A stretch of 64,000 bases of DNA from Solirubrobacter taibaiensis. GTDB lineage: Bacteria; Actinomycetota; Thermoleophilia; Solirubrobacterales; Solirubrobacteraceae. Shown here in pieces: positions 26,342-34,074 of this stretch. Within the stretch, counting starts at the first letter, position 1. Each line of letters begins with the position of its first letter. The position numbers and the translations under genes are program-made. The stretch is taken from assembly GCA_027587225.1 (NCBI GenBank), contig JAPDDQ010000008.1, forward strand, positions 1 to 64,000. The letters are read 5' to 3'. Below the pieces are notes generated by a model. It ran no database searches. It was not told the DNA's origin and worked only from the letters and a program-made list of their open reading frames with translations.

Positions 26342-26345
26342 CGAC

Positions 26346-26585
26346 GGGCTTGGGTGTCGACGGTTGCGGCCGATGGAGCCGTTCGGCGCGCCTTCGGGCG
26401 GCCCAGAAGCTCGGTCGCCGCCCTTCAATGCGGGCCGTGCAACTCAACCGGCGAGCCGTAACAGCGGCCCTCGTGAACTGACGCCCCGCTGTGGACGCCG
26501 TAGGGGAACGATCGTGGGATCGGCGGCGCTTAATCAAGTATGTTTGCGCCACCCGACGAACCGACGCAGGCAGGTGCCTTCTCGA
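26346..26585. other. Intergenic leader of the E2/E1/JAB operon
   Basis: 240 bp between the right end of the IS and the first gene of the operon. I see no gene here. The A/T-richer patch TTAATCAAGTATGTTTG around 26530-26546 is the best candidate for promoter sequence, but no clear -35/-10 pair can be fixed. Confidence 0.3.
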
Positions 26586-26762
26586 ATGACCCCGGAGGAA
26601 GCTAGGGCGCGTGCCCGCGCGGTGCTCGAAGCCCAGGTCGAAACGCAGGTGATCCGTTTGAATCCAGACGGCTCTTTGGCCGCCGCAGTGGATGACCAGC
26701 CACGCGCCAAGAAGACGATTCTCCACGACGAGAGAGGCGAGTACGGGGCCGAGTTCGATTGA
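26586..26762 (+). CDS. 58-residue protein at the modifier position of an E2/E1/JAB operon
   Basis: A short protein starting MTPEEARARARAVLEAQ (amphipathic helix), then QVIRLNPDGSLAAAV (possible strands), and ending DERGEYGAEFD. It occupies the place where ubiquitin-like operons of the Bil type encode the modifier, but 58 residues are short for a beta-grasp fold and there is no terminal Gly-Gly. Gly54 is followed by four residues that a processing peptidase could remove; this is conjecture. The stop overlaps the E2 start as TTGA. It could instead be a small regulator or cofactor. No strong ribosome site is visible. Confidence 0.6.
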   Translation: MTPEEARARARAVLEAQVETQVIRLNPDGSLAAAVDDQPRAKKTILHDERGEYGAEFD

Positions 26763-27190
26763 GTACCGATCTGTGGCCTGATTGGAACTCTCCCGAGTAC
26801 ACCATGACGGCAGAAGATGGCCGGCGTGATCGCTTCGGTGTCGAGGAACGAAAGCTCTTAGCTGCATTCTCCACCGTCATCATCGCGAAGCAGGGAGGCC
26901 GCATTACAAGGATCGCCGGCTCAATCGAACCTCTTCCCGGTGTCATTCGAGACTTCAAGATCATCGTCCCCGAGCGGTATCCGTACGAGCCGCCGGTTGC
27001 GCTAAGCGTCGGATGGGCGTGCACTGGAAAGCATCGCTTCAGCGACTCAGAGATGTGCCTATGGCGGAAGAACCTCTGGTCGCCGCGGTATACGCTGGGG
27101 TACGCCGTCGCAAAGACATTCGTATGGATTCACAAACATGAGGTGTATCGCTCCACACACAAATGGCCGGGCCGCGAGCAGGACCATTGA
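26759..27190 (+). CDS. E2-like (ubiquitin-conjugating fold) protein
   Basis: A 143-residue protein from TTG 26759. The central part follows the E2 plan: strands ITRIAGSIEPLPGVIRDFKIIV, the YPYEPP turn (74-79, the YPxxPP hallmark), then HRFSDSEMCLW with His92 and Cys100, and WSPRYTLGYAV (WSP at 107-109). This is the same order as the HPN...C...WxP core of ubiquitin-conjugating enzymes. Cys100 is the predicted thioester cysteine. By family it accepts a modifier from the E1 encoded next and passes it to a target. The TTG overlaps the preceding stop. The family (prokaryotic E2-like) is well supported by motif order; activity is inferred. Confidence 0.8.
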   Translation: MSTDLWPDWNSPEYTMTAEDGRRDRFGVEERKLLAAFSTVIIAKQGGRITRIAGSIEPLPGVIRDFKIIVPERYPYEPPVALSVGWACTGKHRFSDSEMCLWRKNLWSPRYTLGYAVAKTFVWIHKHEVYRSTHKWPGREQDH

Positions 27191-28008
27191 CCGGGCTCCG
27201 ATTCGAACGCCTGGAACACCTTCTGGGAGTGCCTGCGCTCAAGTCGAGCGTGTTGATTGTGGGGCTCGGTTCTGGGGGCTTCCCAGTATTTCAACAACTC
27301 GCTCAATCGGGCGTGTCGAATTTCATCCTCATCGATCCGGACCGCCTCGACGAACTGAACCTTCTGAAGCATCCAGGTTGGCGCCGCGACATCGGCCGCC
27401 TGAAGGTCGAGATCGCCTCAGAGTGGCTCTTTGATCGAAATCCCTCGGCTCGCGTAGAAACCCTCGCCGAGGATCTCTTCAACCTCGCTCCCAAGCGCGT
27501 GTCGGCAATTATGCACCGTGTTCAGATCGTCGTCTCCGCTACTGATTCGAACGCGGCACGCCATTACATCAACGAGCTCTGTATCGCGTCGAGAACGCCA
27601 ATGACGGTTGGCTCCGTGTTCCGAGGTGGGATCGGGGGATCGGTGCTCATCTACCGGCCCGGGATCTCGGGCTGCTATGCGTGCATGGAGTCCTTGGCAG
27701 AACGCATGGACGCGTCCCTGCCTAACGACGCAGAACTCGCTCTCACGGGCGACGAGGAGCAGATGGTGTACGGACGGCGGCTGACGAACTACGCGGCGTC
27801 CGGATTGATCAGCGATATCGCACTCGTTTCCGGGCTGCATGCGCAAGCAACGCTGGGTGAGATTCTCGCCCACGAAGTAGCCGAGGGATCGCTCGGTCGT
27901 TTCAACGGGACGTGGGCAGCGATGCGCATCCGGGCGGGACAAGACTGGGCGTGGAACCTGTCGCTGTTCGACCTTCCTCAACTCGACGACTGTCTCGCCT
28001 GCCAATGA
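27187..28008 (+). CDS. E1-like / ThiF-family adenylyltransferase
   Basis: A 273-residue protein; TTG 27187 is chosen because it gives the same 4-bp TTGA overlap as the other junctions (ATG 27163 would add 8 residues). SVLIVGLGSGG (21-31) is the ATP-binding Rossmann loop. IDPDRLDELNLLKH (49-62) resembles the D-x-D...N acidic/Asn motif, and VSATDSNAARHYINE follows. Cys163/Cys166 (CYAC) and Cys269/Cys272 (CLAC at the extreme C-terminus) form a likely zinc site. There is a single adenylation domain and no separate cysteine domain, as in MoeB/ThiF-type and minimal bacterial E1s. It should activate the C-terminus of a modifier for transfer to the E2. Confidence 0.85.
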   Translation: MTGLRFERLEHLLGVPALKSSVLIVGLGSGGFPVFQQLAQSGVSNFILIDPDRLDELNLLKHPGWRRDIGRLKVEIASEWLFDRNPSARVETLAEDLFNLAPKRVSAIMHRVQIVVSATDSNAARHYINELCIASRTPMTVGSVFRGGIGGSVLIYRPGISGCYACMESLAERMDASLPNDAELALTGDEEQMVYGRRLTNYAASGLISDIALVSGLHAQATLGEILAHEVAEGSLGRFNGTWAAMRIRAGQDWAWNLSLFDLPQLDDCLACQ

Positions 28009-28988
28009 GACTCCATCGCACGACGCCTCAGCGGACCGCTCCATCACTAATCCTCTTGCATGCGGACGTTGTCCGCGAGTCGCAGGACGCGGTTCGTCGA
28101 GCGCCTGCAATCGAGGTTGGGGGCAAATTCGTCGGATTCGTCATCGACCCGGCGGAAGCGGTATCGAACCCCGATGGTCTTGTCGGCCAGTACTCGGCAT
28201 GGATCAGCTCCCGCAGACCCACCGCCGGGGTGGCGCTTGTGATCCTTGGGTCCATACCTTCCGGACCCAAGGCACGTGCAACAGCTACCTCGCTGATACC
28301 TGACACGGGATTTCAACTCGCATCCTTTCGAGAACTTGAAGGCCGATTCCCTGAGATCGAGCATTTGGGATCGTGGCATAGCCATCATCCAAACGGGTTG
28401 GGGTCGTTCAGCGCGGGAGATCACGCCCACTATTCGTCTGCGGTCGCGGACCCCAACTTCAATCTCGATTTCTTCCTGGCCGGACTGTGCTTCGACCAGC
28501 GCGGCCTATCGTCGGGGATATTCGCGCTGTATCGACGGGAGTCACCCGATGTCCCGGTTCAAATAGGCCCCCGGGAGGTATTCGTTGTTGATGGGCTCGC
28601 GTCACTCGCGGCGCCCATTCGCGAGACTTCTGCCAGTCGGGTGTCCGACCAACCCGGGGACACGCCTGTGGTTGCGGCCGTCGCCGCTGAACTACAGCGG
28701 CGTCTGGGGTCGTGGGCCGACCGACTGGTCGAGGACGATGCTGTCAGCTGGATTTACCGCGGGTGGGGAAAGGGAAATCTCGACATCGTCATAACACATG
28801 GCAGCGCTAGCCCCGAGAGCGCTGGAATGTCGTTGCGGCGACGCGGGGGAGGCATCGATCTGTCGTGCGACGCGGCGGGCCCGATTCGAGATCTTGCTCG
28901 TCTGGTGCGCGCGATCGACAGCGCCGCGGCAATAAGCGCACAGATCTCGTCTCATCGCTCGGGCGGCACACGAGGCGGAGAGAAATGA
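28005..28988 (+). CDS. JAB/JAMM metallopeptidase (deubiquitinase-like)
   Basis: A 327-residue protein starting in the ATGA overlap with the E1 gene. The N-terminal ~165 residues are a JAB/MPN domain: IEVGGKFVGF supplies the catalytic Glu37. LGSWHSHHPNGLGSFSAGD supplies His125, His127 or His128, Ser136 and Asp139. The spacing is one residue longer than the canonical HxHx7SxxD because of the HSHHP run. By family it removes or matures ubiquitin-like modifiers using zinc. The C-terminal 150 residues contain a second region (DDAVSWIYRGWGKGNLDIVI) of unknown fold. In related operons the equivalent gene trims the modifier or reverses conjugation. Confidence 0.85.
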   Translation: MRLHRTTPQRTAPSLILLHADVVRESQDAVRRAPAIEVGGKFVGFVIDPAEAVSNPDGLVGQYSAWISSRRPTAGVALVILGSIPSGPKARATATSLIPDTGFQLASFRELEGRFPEIEHLGSWHSHHPNGLGSFSAGDHAHYSSAVADPNFNLDFFLAGLCFDQRGLSSGIFALYRRESPDVPVQIGPREVFVVDGLASLAAPIRETSASRVSDQPGDTPVVAAVAAELQRRLGSWADRLVEDDAVSWIYRGWGKGNLDIVITHGSASPESAGMSLRRRGGGIDLSCDAAGPIRDLARLVRAIDSAAAISAQISSHRSGGTRGGEK

Positions 28989-29434
28989 TTGAAGCAGCGC
29001 TGGTCGCTCTGGACTATCTCTTGGTCAGGACGGGTCTCCTAAGTCACCTAACCGAACGCCTGCTTGCTCGGACCGAACCCGAGGCGCCTCCTTACGTGAT
29101 CGAACTCCGTGCGCGGCCCGCTTCGCCCGGGCCGGCGACGACGTTCACTCAGGGCATGATCCACAGGTTCGACGGCGACCTCGTACTCATCGACGGCGGC
29201 AGTCAAGACGGCACGCCCGTCCTGGCTTTTGTCATCGACGGAGTCGGCGACAACTTTGCGTCGGTGTCTTGGGTGCCGGCAAGTTGGGAGACACCTGTTG
29301 CCGTCTCGGGCCCGAGGAATCTTCTCGCGGTCGTAGTCTGGCGGTTTGTGACTTCCCCTACGCCGCATCTTCGCGCAGCTCGGGTCAACGAGGCTGGAGT
29401 CGTGTCGGGCACGTCAGTCTTTGTCGTCGACTAG
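28985..29434 (+). CDS. Unknown fifth gene of the E2/E1/JAB operon
   Basis: A 149-residue protein, ATG in an ATGA overlap with the JAB stop. A short amphipathic/hydrophobic N-terminus (MIEAALVALDYLLVRTGLLSHL) precedes a beta-rich middle (YVIELRARP, DGDLVLIDGGSQDGTPVLAFVIDG) and a C-terminus ending SGTSVFVVD. There is no Gly-Gly tail and no recognised domain. It could be an accessory factor, the conjugation target, or a divergent modifier. The overlap argues that it belongs to the same system. Confidence 0.65.
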   Translation: MIEAALVALDYLLVRTGLLSHLTERLLARTEPEAPPYVIELRARPASPGPATTFTQGMIHRFDGDLVLIDGGSQDGTPVLAFVIDGVGDNFASVSWVPASWETPVAVSGPRNLLAVVVWRFVTSPTPHLRAARVNEAGVVSGTSVFVVD

Positions 29435-29954
29435 ACGTTGATCCCGACGACATTGTTCATCCGGCCCTCGCGACGGCTGGAAGCGTGCCAGCAACTCGCC
29501 CTCAAGGAGGACGCGGATGCGACTACACGCTGATACCGGGCTCCGCCTGAATCAGCGCAGGCGGAATGTTGCCGCAAGTTGGTAGATCGGTGACGAGCGC
29601 CCGACAGACGCACTCGGCAACAAGCGCACGGCTGTCCGATCTGGCGTGGCGCAGTGACCGTGTGGACATGAAGTTCGGTCGGCATCGAAAAGGTACGGAA
29701 ATCGACGATCTGGGCACTCGCCCACTGCTGCTTTGCATGCAACCCAGTAGCGCGGCCCGAAGGCCAAGCGAAGTGCCCAGATCGTCGAGAAGGACCATTT
29801 TCGCGTCTCATGCGGAAGGGTGCGAACGGAAACTCGCCTGAAGCGAGTTGCGCTCATCACCCCTGGGGAGAGGTGATGCAACTGGGTTTCGCTGAGCGAA
29901 AGCTCCTTGCTGCACCCCTCGAAAGTGGCGAAACGCGCGTTCGGCGGTCGTCCA
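29435..29954. other. Gene-free stretch after the operon
   Basis: No coding region was recognised. The stretch contains a 17-bp inverted repeat (29702-29718 and 29772-29788) enclosing the 10-bp palindrome TTGCATGCAA. It could be a structured RNA, a recombination site, or debris from the accessory region. Confidence 0.4.
29702..29788. repeat. 17-bp inverted repeat with 53-bp loop
   Basis: TCGACGATCTGGGCACT at 29702 is matched by its exact reverse complement at 29772-29788. Its core also resembles the intergenic repeat found from 56 to 64 kb. Confidence 0.6.
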
Positions 29955-30332
29955 CTACCGGTACTTGTGCCAGGCCGCGCCGGCGGCTCGGAAGATCAGC
30001 GCGTACACCGCCGCGACCACGGCGATCTGCACGACGATCAGGCCGCCGAACAGGAACAACATGGCCGCCGTGGCGAGCCCGTTGCACTGGTTGAGGTAGT
30101 CCATGCCCTCGACCGGGCAGTCAGCGCCGAGCAGCTCCAGCGCCAAAGGGACCGCGACCGCCAACACCACCGCGGCGAGTGGCGCGGTCCAGAGCGGCCG
30201 CAGCGAACCTCGACGCAACAGCCAGGCCGGCCCGACGGCGACGAGCAACACCGCGTACTGGAACTGGAACATCAGCGCGACACCGACGACCAGGGCGATG
30301 AGGTAGAGCAGATCGCGCCGCATCGCCGCCAA
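29955..30332 (-). CDS. Small integral membrane protein
   Basis: A 125-residue protein with about four hydrophobic helices (LLYLIALVVGVALMFQFQY, LWTAPLAAVVLAVAVPLAL, GLATAAMLFLFGGLIVVQIAVV). Two cysteines (GADCPVEG and YLNQCNG) flank an outward loop. The family is not recognised. An ATG nine bases downstream is an equally good start. It is divergent from the ABC exporter genes. Confidence 0.7.
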   Translation of the reverse strand: MAAMRRDLLYLIALVVGVALMFQFQYAVLLVAVGPAWLLRRGSLRPLWTAPLAAVVLAVAVPLALELLGADCPVEGMDYLNQCNGLATAAMLFLFGGLIVVQIAVVAAVYALIFRAAGAAWHKYR

Positions 30333-30386
30333 CCTAGGCCGCCGATCAGGACGCGCGGTGCGGATCGCGTGCAGATCGAGTGCAGG

Positions 30387-30398
30387 TGACAGATGTCA
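30387..30398. promoter_or_regulatory. Candidate operator upstream of ABC exporter
   Basis: TGACAGATGTCA is a 5-2-5 inverted repeat, 60 bp before the ABC ATPase start and 55 bp from the divergent membrane gene. It is placed to control either gene; the binding protein is unknown. Confidence 0.35.
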
Positions 30399-30457
30399 TA
30401 GGAAAGTGTTGAGTCCCGGCACTACCCGGCGCAACTGCCCGCGACGACGTTAGGGGT

Positions 30458-31192
30458 ATGCACACGAACTCCGCCGCGGCCCATGTCGTGGACGCGCGTA
30501 AGACCTACGGCGAGGGCGAGGCGGCGATCCATGCGCTCGCCGGTGTCACCGTCGACTTCCCCGCCCATCGGTTCACGGCGATCATGGGCCCGTCGGGCTC
30601 GGGCAAGAGCACGCTGATGCAGTGCGTCGCCGGCCTCGACAAGCTCACGTCCGGCGAGGCGTTCGTCGGCGAGACCGAGATCGGCGAGCTGTCGAAGAAC
30701 GACCTCGCGCTGCTGCGGCGGGACCGGCTCGGGTTCATCTTTCAGCAGTACAACCTGATCCCGTCGCTGACGGCGCGGGAGAACGTGCTGCTGCCGCTGA
30801 TCCTCGGCGAGCGGGCCCCCGAGCAGGCGTGGTTCGACGAGATCATCCGCACGGTCGGGCTCGGCGACCGGCTCGGCAACCTGCCGAGCCAGCTCTCGGG
30901 CGGCCAGCAGCAGCGCGTTGCTGTCGCTCGCGCGCTGGTGCCGCGCCCGGACATCATCTTCGCCGACGAGCCCACGGGCGCGCTGGACTCGCGTACCGGC
31001 ATCGAGATCCTCACGTTCATGCGCCGCGCGGTCAGCGATCAGGGCCAGACGATCGTGATGGTCACGCATGACCCGCACGCCGCGGCGTACGCGGACAACG
31101 TGCTGTTCCTGGCCGACGGGCAGATCGTCGACGCGATGGCCGAGCCGACGGCGAACAAGGTGCTCGACCGCATGAAGGCGTTCGAGGCGTAG
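30458..31192 (+). CDS. ABC transporter ATP-binding protein (MacB/LolD type)
   Basis: A 244-residue ABC ATPase. Walker [10 protein letters not shown] (44-52), Q-loop [22 protein letters not shown], signature LSGGQQQR (146-153), Walker [10 protein letters not shown] (Asp170, Glu171) and switch His in VMVTHDP are complete. The Q-loop wording and length are typical of the MacB/LolD/YknY group that partners with FtsX-like permeases. It lies 2 bp upstream of such a permease, so the two form one exporter. Confidence 0.95.
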   Translation: MHTNSAAAHVVDARKTYGEGEAAIHALAGVTVDFPAHRFTAIMGPSGSGKSTLMQCVAGLDKLTSGEAFVGETEIGELSKNDLALLRRDRLGFIFQQYNLIPSLTARENVLLPLILGERAPEQAWFDEIIRTVGLGDRLGNLPSQLSGGQQQRVAVARALVPRPDIIFADEPTGALDSRTGIEILTFMRRAVSDQGQTIVMVTHDPHAAAYADNVLFLADGQIVDAMAEPTANKVLDRMKAFEA

Positions 31193-31194
31193 CC

Positions 31195-33681
31195 ATGCGC
31201 ATGCTTGCTTGGCGCGGGGTGAGACACAACCTCGGCCGCTACATCGCCACGCTCGTCGCGATCGTCACCGGCGTCGGCTTCTTCGCCGCCACGGGCTTCG
31301 TCTCCGACGGCGTCATCTCCAGCCTGGAAGGCGACGTCGACCGCCGCTACGGCAACGTCGACGTCGCCGTCGTGCTCGAGGACTCCGGCATCACCTCTGC
31401 ACCGAGCAACCGCGAGCTCCGGATCCCGGAATCGCAGGCCCGGCGGATCGTCGCCCTCCCTGGCGTGGAGGGCAGCGCGGGTGAGCTGTCGGCGCCCGTG
31501 GCGTTCCCGCCGCGCGCCGGCCACCCCGGCACGAAGGCCGTCACCGGGCGGCTGTGGATCGACGACGCCGAGCTCAACCCGCTCGAGCTCACCTCGGGCA
31601 AGGCGCCCGCCAACGTCGGCGAGATCGCGGTGGACGAGGGCCTCGCCGAGAGCGAAGACCTGCAGGTGGGCTCGAAGGTCAAGATCGCTTCGCTCGGCGG
31701 CCAGTTCGACGCCACCGTCACCGGCGTCACCAAGTTCGGGTCGAGCGACTCGCAGGACCCCGAGGGCACGGTCTCGCTGCCGCGCGCCGCCGCGTTCGAG
31801 TGGCTCAACGAAGGACGCGAGGAGTACCAGGCGATCTACCTGCGCGGCTCGGTGACCGAGCGCGACGTCGCCGGGCTCGTCCCGCGCGGCTACCAGGCGC
31901 AATCCGGCGCGGACTTCCTTGCCGACCAGCGCGAGCAGATCGGCGCCGTCGGCCGCTACCTCAAGTACGCGCTGCAGGCCTTCGCGCTGCTCGCGCTCTT
32001 CGTCGGTGGCTTCGTGATCTACAACACGTTCAACGTCATCGTCGCCCAGCGGATGCGCGAGCTCGCGGTGCTCGCGGCGATCGGCGCGACACCGAAGCAG
32101 ATCAAGCGCTCGCTCGGCACCGAGGGCCTGTTGCTGGGCGTGATCGGCTCCGCGCTTGGCGTCGCGGCCGGCTTCCTGCTCGCCTGGCTGCTGATCGGGA
32201 TCTTGAAACTGATCGGCGTCGAGCTGCCGGGCGGCGGCGTGCTGGTGAGCCCGGCCACGGTGATCCAGGGCCTGGTGCTCGGCACGCTCATCACGGTCTT
32301 CTCGGTCCGGATGCCCGCCCGCCGCGCGGCCAAGGTGGAGCCGATCGAGGCGATGCGCAGCGCCGCCGTCGACCAGACGACGTTCCGCAAGCGCCGGAAG
32401 ATCGCCGCCGCGGGCCTGCTGCTGCTCGGCGCGGCCGCACTCGTGGGCGGTGGCTCGTGGGTGTTGATCGCCCTCGGTGTGCTGCTGCTGTTCATCGGCG
32501 CGGTCGTCTCCGGTCCGTTCCTCGCGCTGTTTGGCGCGCGACTCGCGCGCCCCGTCCTCTCGCGCTTCGGCCTCGAAGGCCGCCTCGCGGTGGACAACAC
32601 GGCCCGCAACCCGCAGCGCACCGCCACCACGGCCAACGCGCTGCTGATCGGCGTGTTCCTGGTCACCCTCGTCACGGCGGCGGGAACGAGCGTGAAGGAC
32701 TTCGCGGTCGACGAGATCCGCAAGCTCGACAGCGCCGACTACTTCGTCTCCAGCCAGGGCGGCACGATCGACACCCGGCTCCAGGACGAGCTCAAGACCA
32801 TCGACGGCGTCAACAGCGTCACCCCCTTCCAGCGCGCGCCGGTCACCATCGACAACGACGTCAGCCGCCTCTCCGCCGGCGACCTGGCGGCGATGGCCGA
32901 GGTCTCCGACCTCAAGTTCACGCGCGGCTCGGCCGCGGACATCCGACCCGGCACGATCGCCGTGCCCGACACCGACGGCCACCCGGAACTGGGCGCCACC
33001 GTCACCGTGGCCAACAACGAGGGCAAGTCGGAGCGGCTCGAGGTCGTCGCGCTGATCGAGCAGACGATCGACTCGCCCCAGGTCGGTGCGTTGACCGCCC
33101 CGGAGAGCTTCGACGCGCTGATCGGCGACGCGGCCCCGACGGTCGCGATCGTCGACATCGGATCAGGTGATCAGGAGCGGACCGAGGACGCGATCAACGC
33201 CCGCGCCGACACCCGCCCCGACATCACCGTCGAAGCGGGCAACGCGATCGGCAAGATCGTCGGCTCCGTCTTCGACTTCGTCATCAACGCCATCAACGGC
33301 CTGCTCGGGATGAGCGTCATCGTGGCGCTGATCGGCATCGTCAACACGCTCTCGCTCTCGATCCTCGAACGCCGCCGCGAGCTCGGCCTGCTGCGCGTGG
33401 TCGGCATGGTCGACAAGCGCGTGCAGCGGATGGTGCGGTTGGAGTCGGTCGTGATCACCGCGATCGGGACCCTGTCCGGGGTGCTGCTCGGCCTGTTCGC
33501 CGCGTGGGGGCTCGTGTTCTCGATCGACCGCCTCGCGGACGCGGACATCGGGTTCAGCTTCCCCGCGGTGCAGATGGTGGTCGTGCTCGTCGCCGGCCTG
33601 GCGCTGGGCCTGCTGGCCTCGATCATCCCCGCCCGCCGCTCGACCCGGCTCGACGTGCTGGAGGCGATCCAGGCGACTTAG
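31195..33681 (+). CDS. ABC transporter permease, FtsX/MacB-like
   Basis: An 828-residue permease with two FtsX-type halves. An N-terminal helix (ATLVAIVTGVGFFAATGFV) precedes a large periplasmic-type domain (about 45-250). A first three-helix FtsX bundle (about 260-385) starts at FALLALFVGGFVIYNTFNVIVAQRMRELAVLAAIGAT. After helices near 405-455, a second extracellular domain and a final FtsX bundle (about 695-828) contain LSLSILERRRELGLLRVVGM. This is the duplicated layout of Gram-positive DUF214-type permeases. The substrate is unknown: lipid, peptide or drug export. It is co-transcribed with the ATPase. Its stop overlaps the converging SnoaL-like remnant by 4 bp. Confidence 0.9.
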   Translation: MRMLAWRGVRHNLGRYIATLVAIVTGVGFFAATGFVSDGVISSLEGDVDRRYGNVDVAVVLEDSGITSAPSNRELRIPESQARRIVALPGVEGSAGELSAPVAFPPRAGHPGTKAVTGRLWIDDAELNPLELTSGKAPANVGEIAVDEGLAESEDLQVGSKVKIASLGGQFDATVTGVTKFGSSDSQDPEGTVSLPRAAAFEWLNEGREEYQAIYLRGSVTERDVAGLVPRGYQAQSGADFLADQREQIGAVGRYLKYALQAFALLALFVGGFVIYNTFNVIVAQRMRELAVLAAIGATPKQIKRSLGTEGLLLGVIGSALGVAAGFLLAWLLIGILKLIGVELPGGGVLVSPATVIQGLVLGTLITVFSVRMPARRAAKVEPIEAMRSAAVDQTTFRKRRKIAAAGLLLLGAAALVGGGSWVLIALGVLLLFIGAVVSGPFLALFGARLARPVLSRFGLEGRLAVDNTARNPQRTATTANALLIGVFLVTLVTAAGTSVKDFAVDEIRKLDSADYFVSSQGGTIDTRLQDELKTIDGVNSVTPFQRAPVTIDNDVSRLSAGDLAAMAEVSDLKFTRGSAADIRPGTIAVPDTDGHPELGATVTVANNEGKSERLEVVALIEQTIDSPQVGALTAPESFDALIGDAAPTVAIVDIGSGDQERTEDAINARADTRPDITVEAGNAIGKIVGSVFDFVINAINGLLGMSVIVALIGIVNTLSLSILERRRELGLLRVVGMVDKRVQRMVRLESVVITAIGTLSGVLLGLFAAWGLVFSIDRLADADIGFSFPAVQMVVVLVAGLALGLLASIIPARRSTRLDVLEAIQAT

Positions 33682-34053
33682 ACGCGCGCCTTGTCCCAGT
33701 ACTCGCGCCAGGACTGGATCCGACCGTCCTGGTCCAGCGCCATCCAGATCACGTAGTCCTGCTCGTAGGCGGCGCCCGTTTCGATCCACGTGGCCGAGGC
33801 ATGGATCTCGGCCACGTACAGGCGCCGCGCCGCGTCATCGACGGTGTTCACCTCGTCGAAGCGCCAGTCGCGCCAGCGGCGCGCACCGCCGAAGTACGCC
33901 ACGAGCCGGTCGACGCCCTCGATCCGCGACGTCATGTCCGCCGTCGCGTACGGGAACTCCAGGACACCGTCGGGCGCCCCACCATTCGCGCAGGCGCTCG
34001 GCGTCCTGCGTCACGGCCTGAAGGTGCCCGGTCATCGCGGGATGCAGTGGCAT
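33678..34053 (-). pseudogene. SnoaL/NTF2-like gene with frameshift
   Basis: Two frames together give one NTF2-like protein. From ATG 34053 the frame reads HLQAVTQDAERLREWW. The continuation GAPDGVLEFPYATADMTSRI, VDRLVAYFGGARRWRDW and WIETGAAYEQDYVIWMALD is in a shifted frame that lacks its own start before residue MTSRIEG (33935). One indel near 33985 would explain it. Either the gene is broken, or the sequence has an error at that point. Confidence 0.65.
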
Positions 34054-34074
34054 CCGCGGAGTCTAGGCTCGGGG

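Noticed and set aside
29885..29915. Similarity of GAGCGAAAGCTCCTTGCTGCA to the start of the E2-like gene
   Set aside because: Short match in an otherwise non-coding stretch; not enough to call a duplication.
31039..32982. A 647-codon minus-strand open frame
   Set aside because: Antisense to the ABC permease, whose FtsX motifs are clear.
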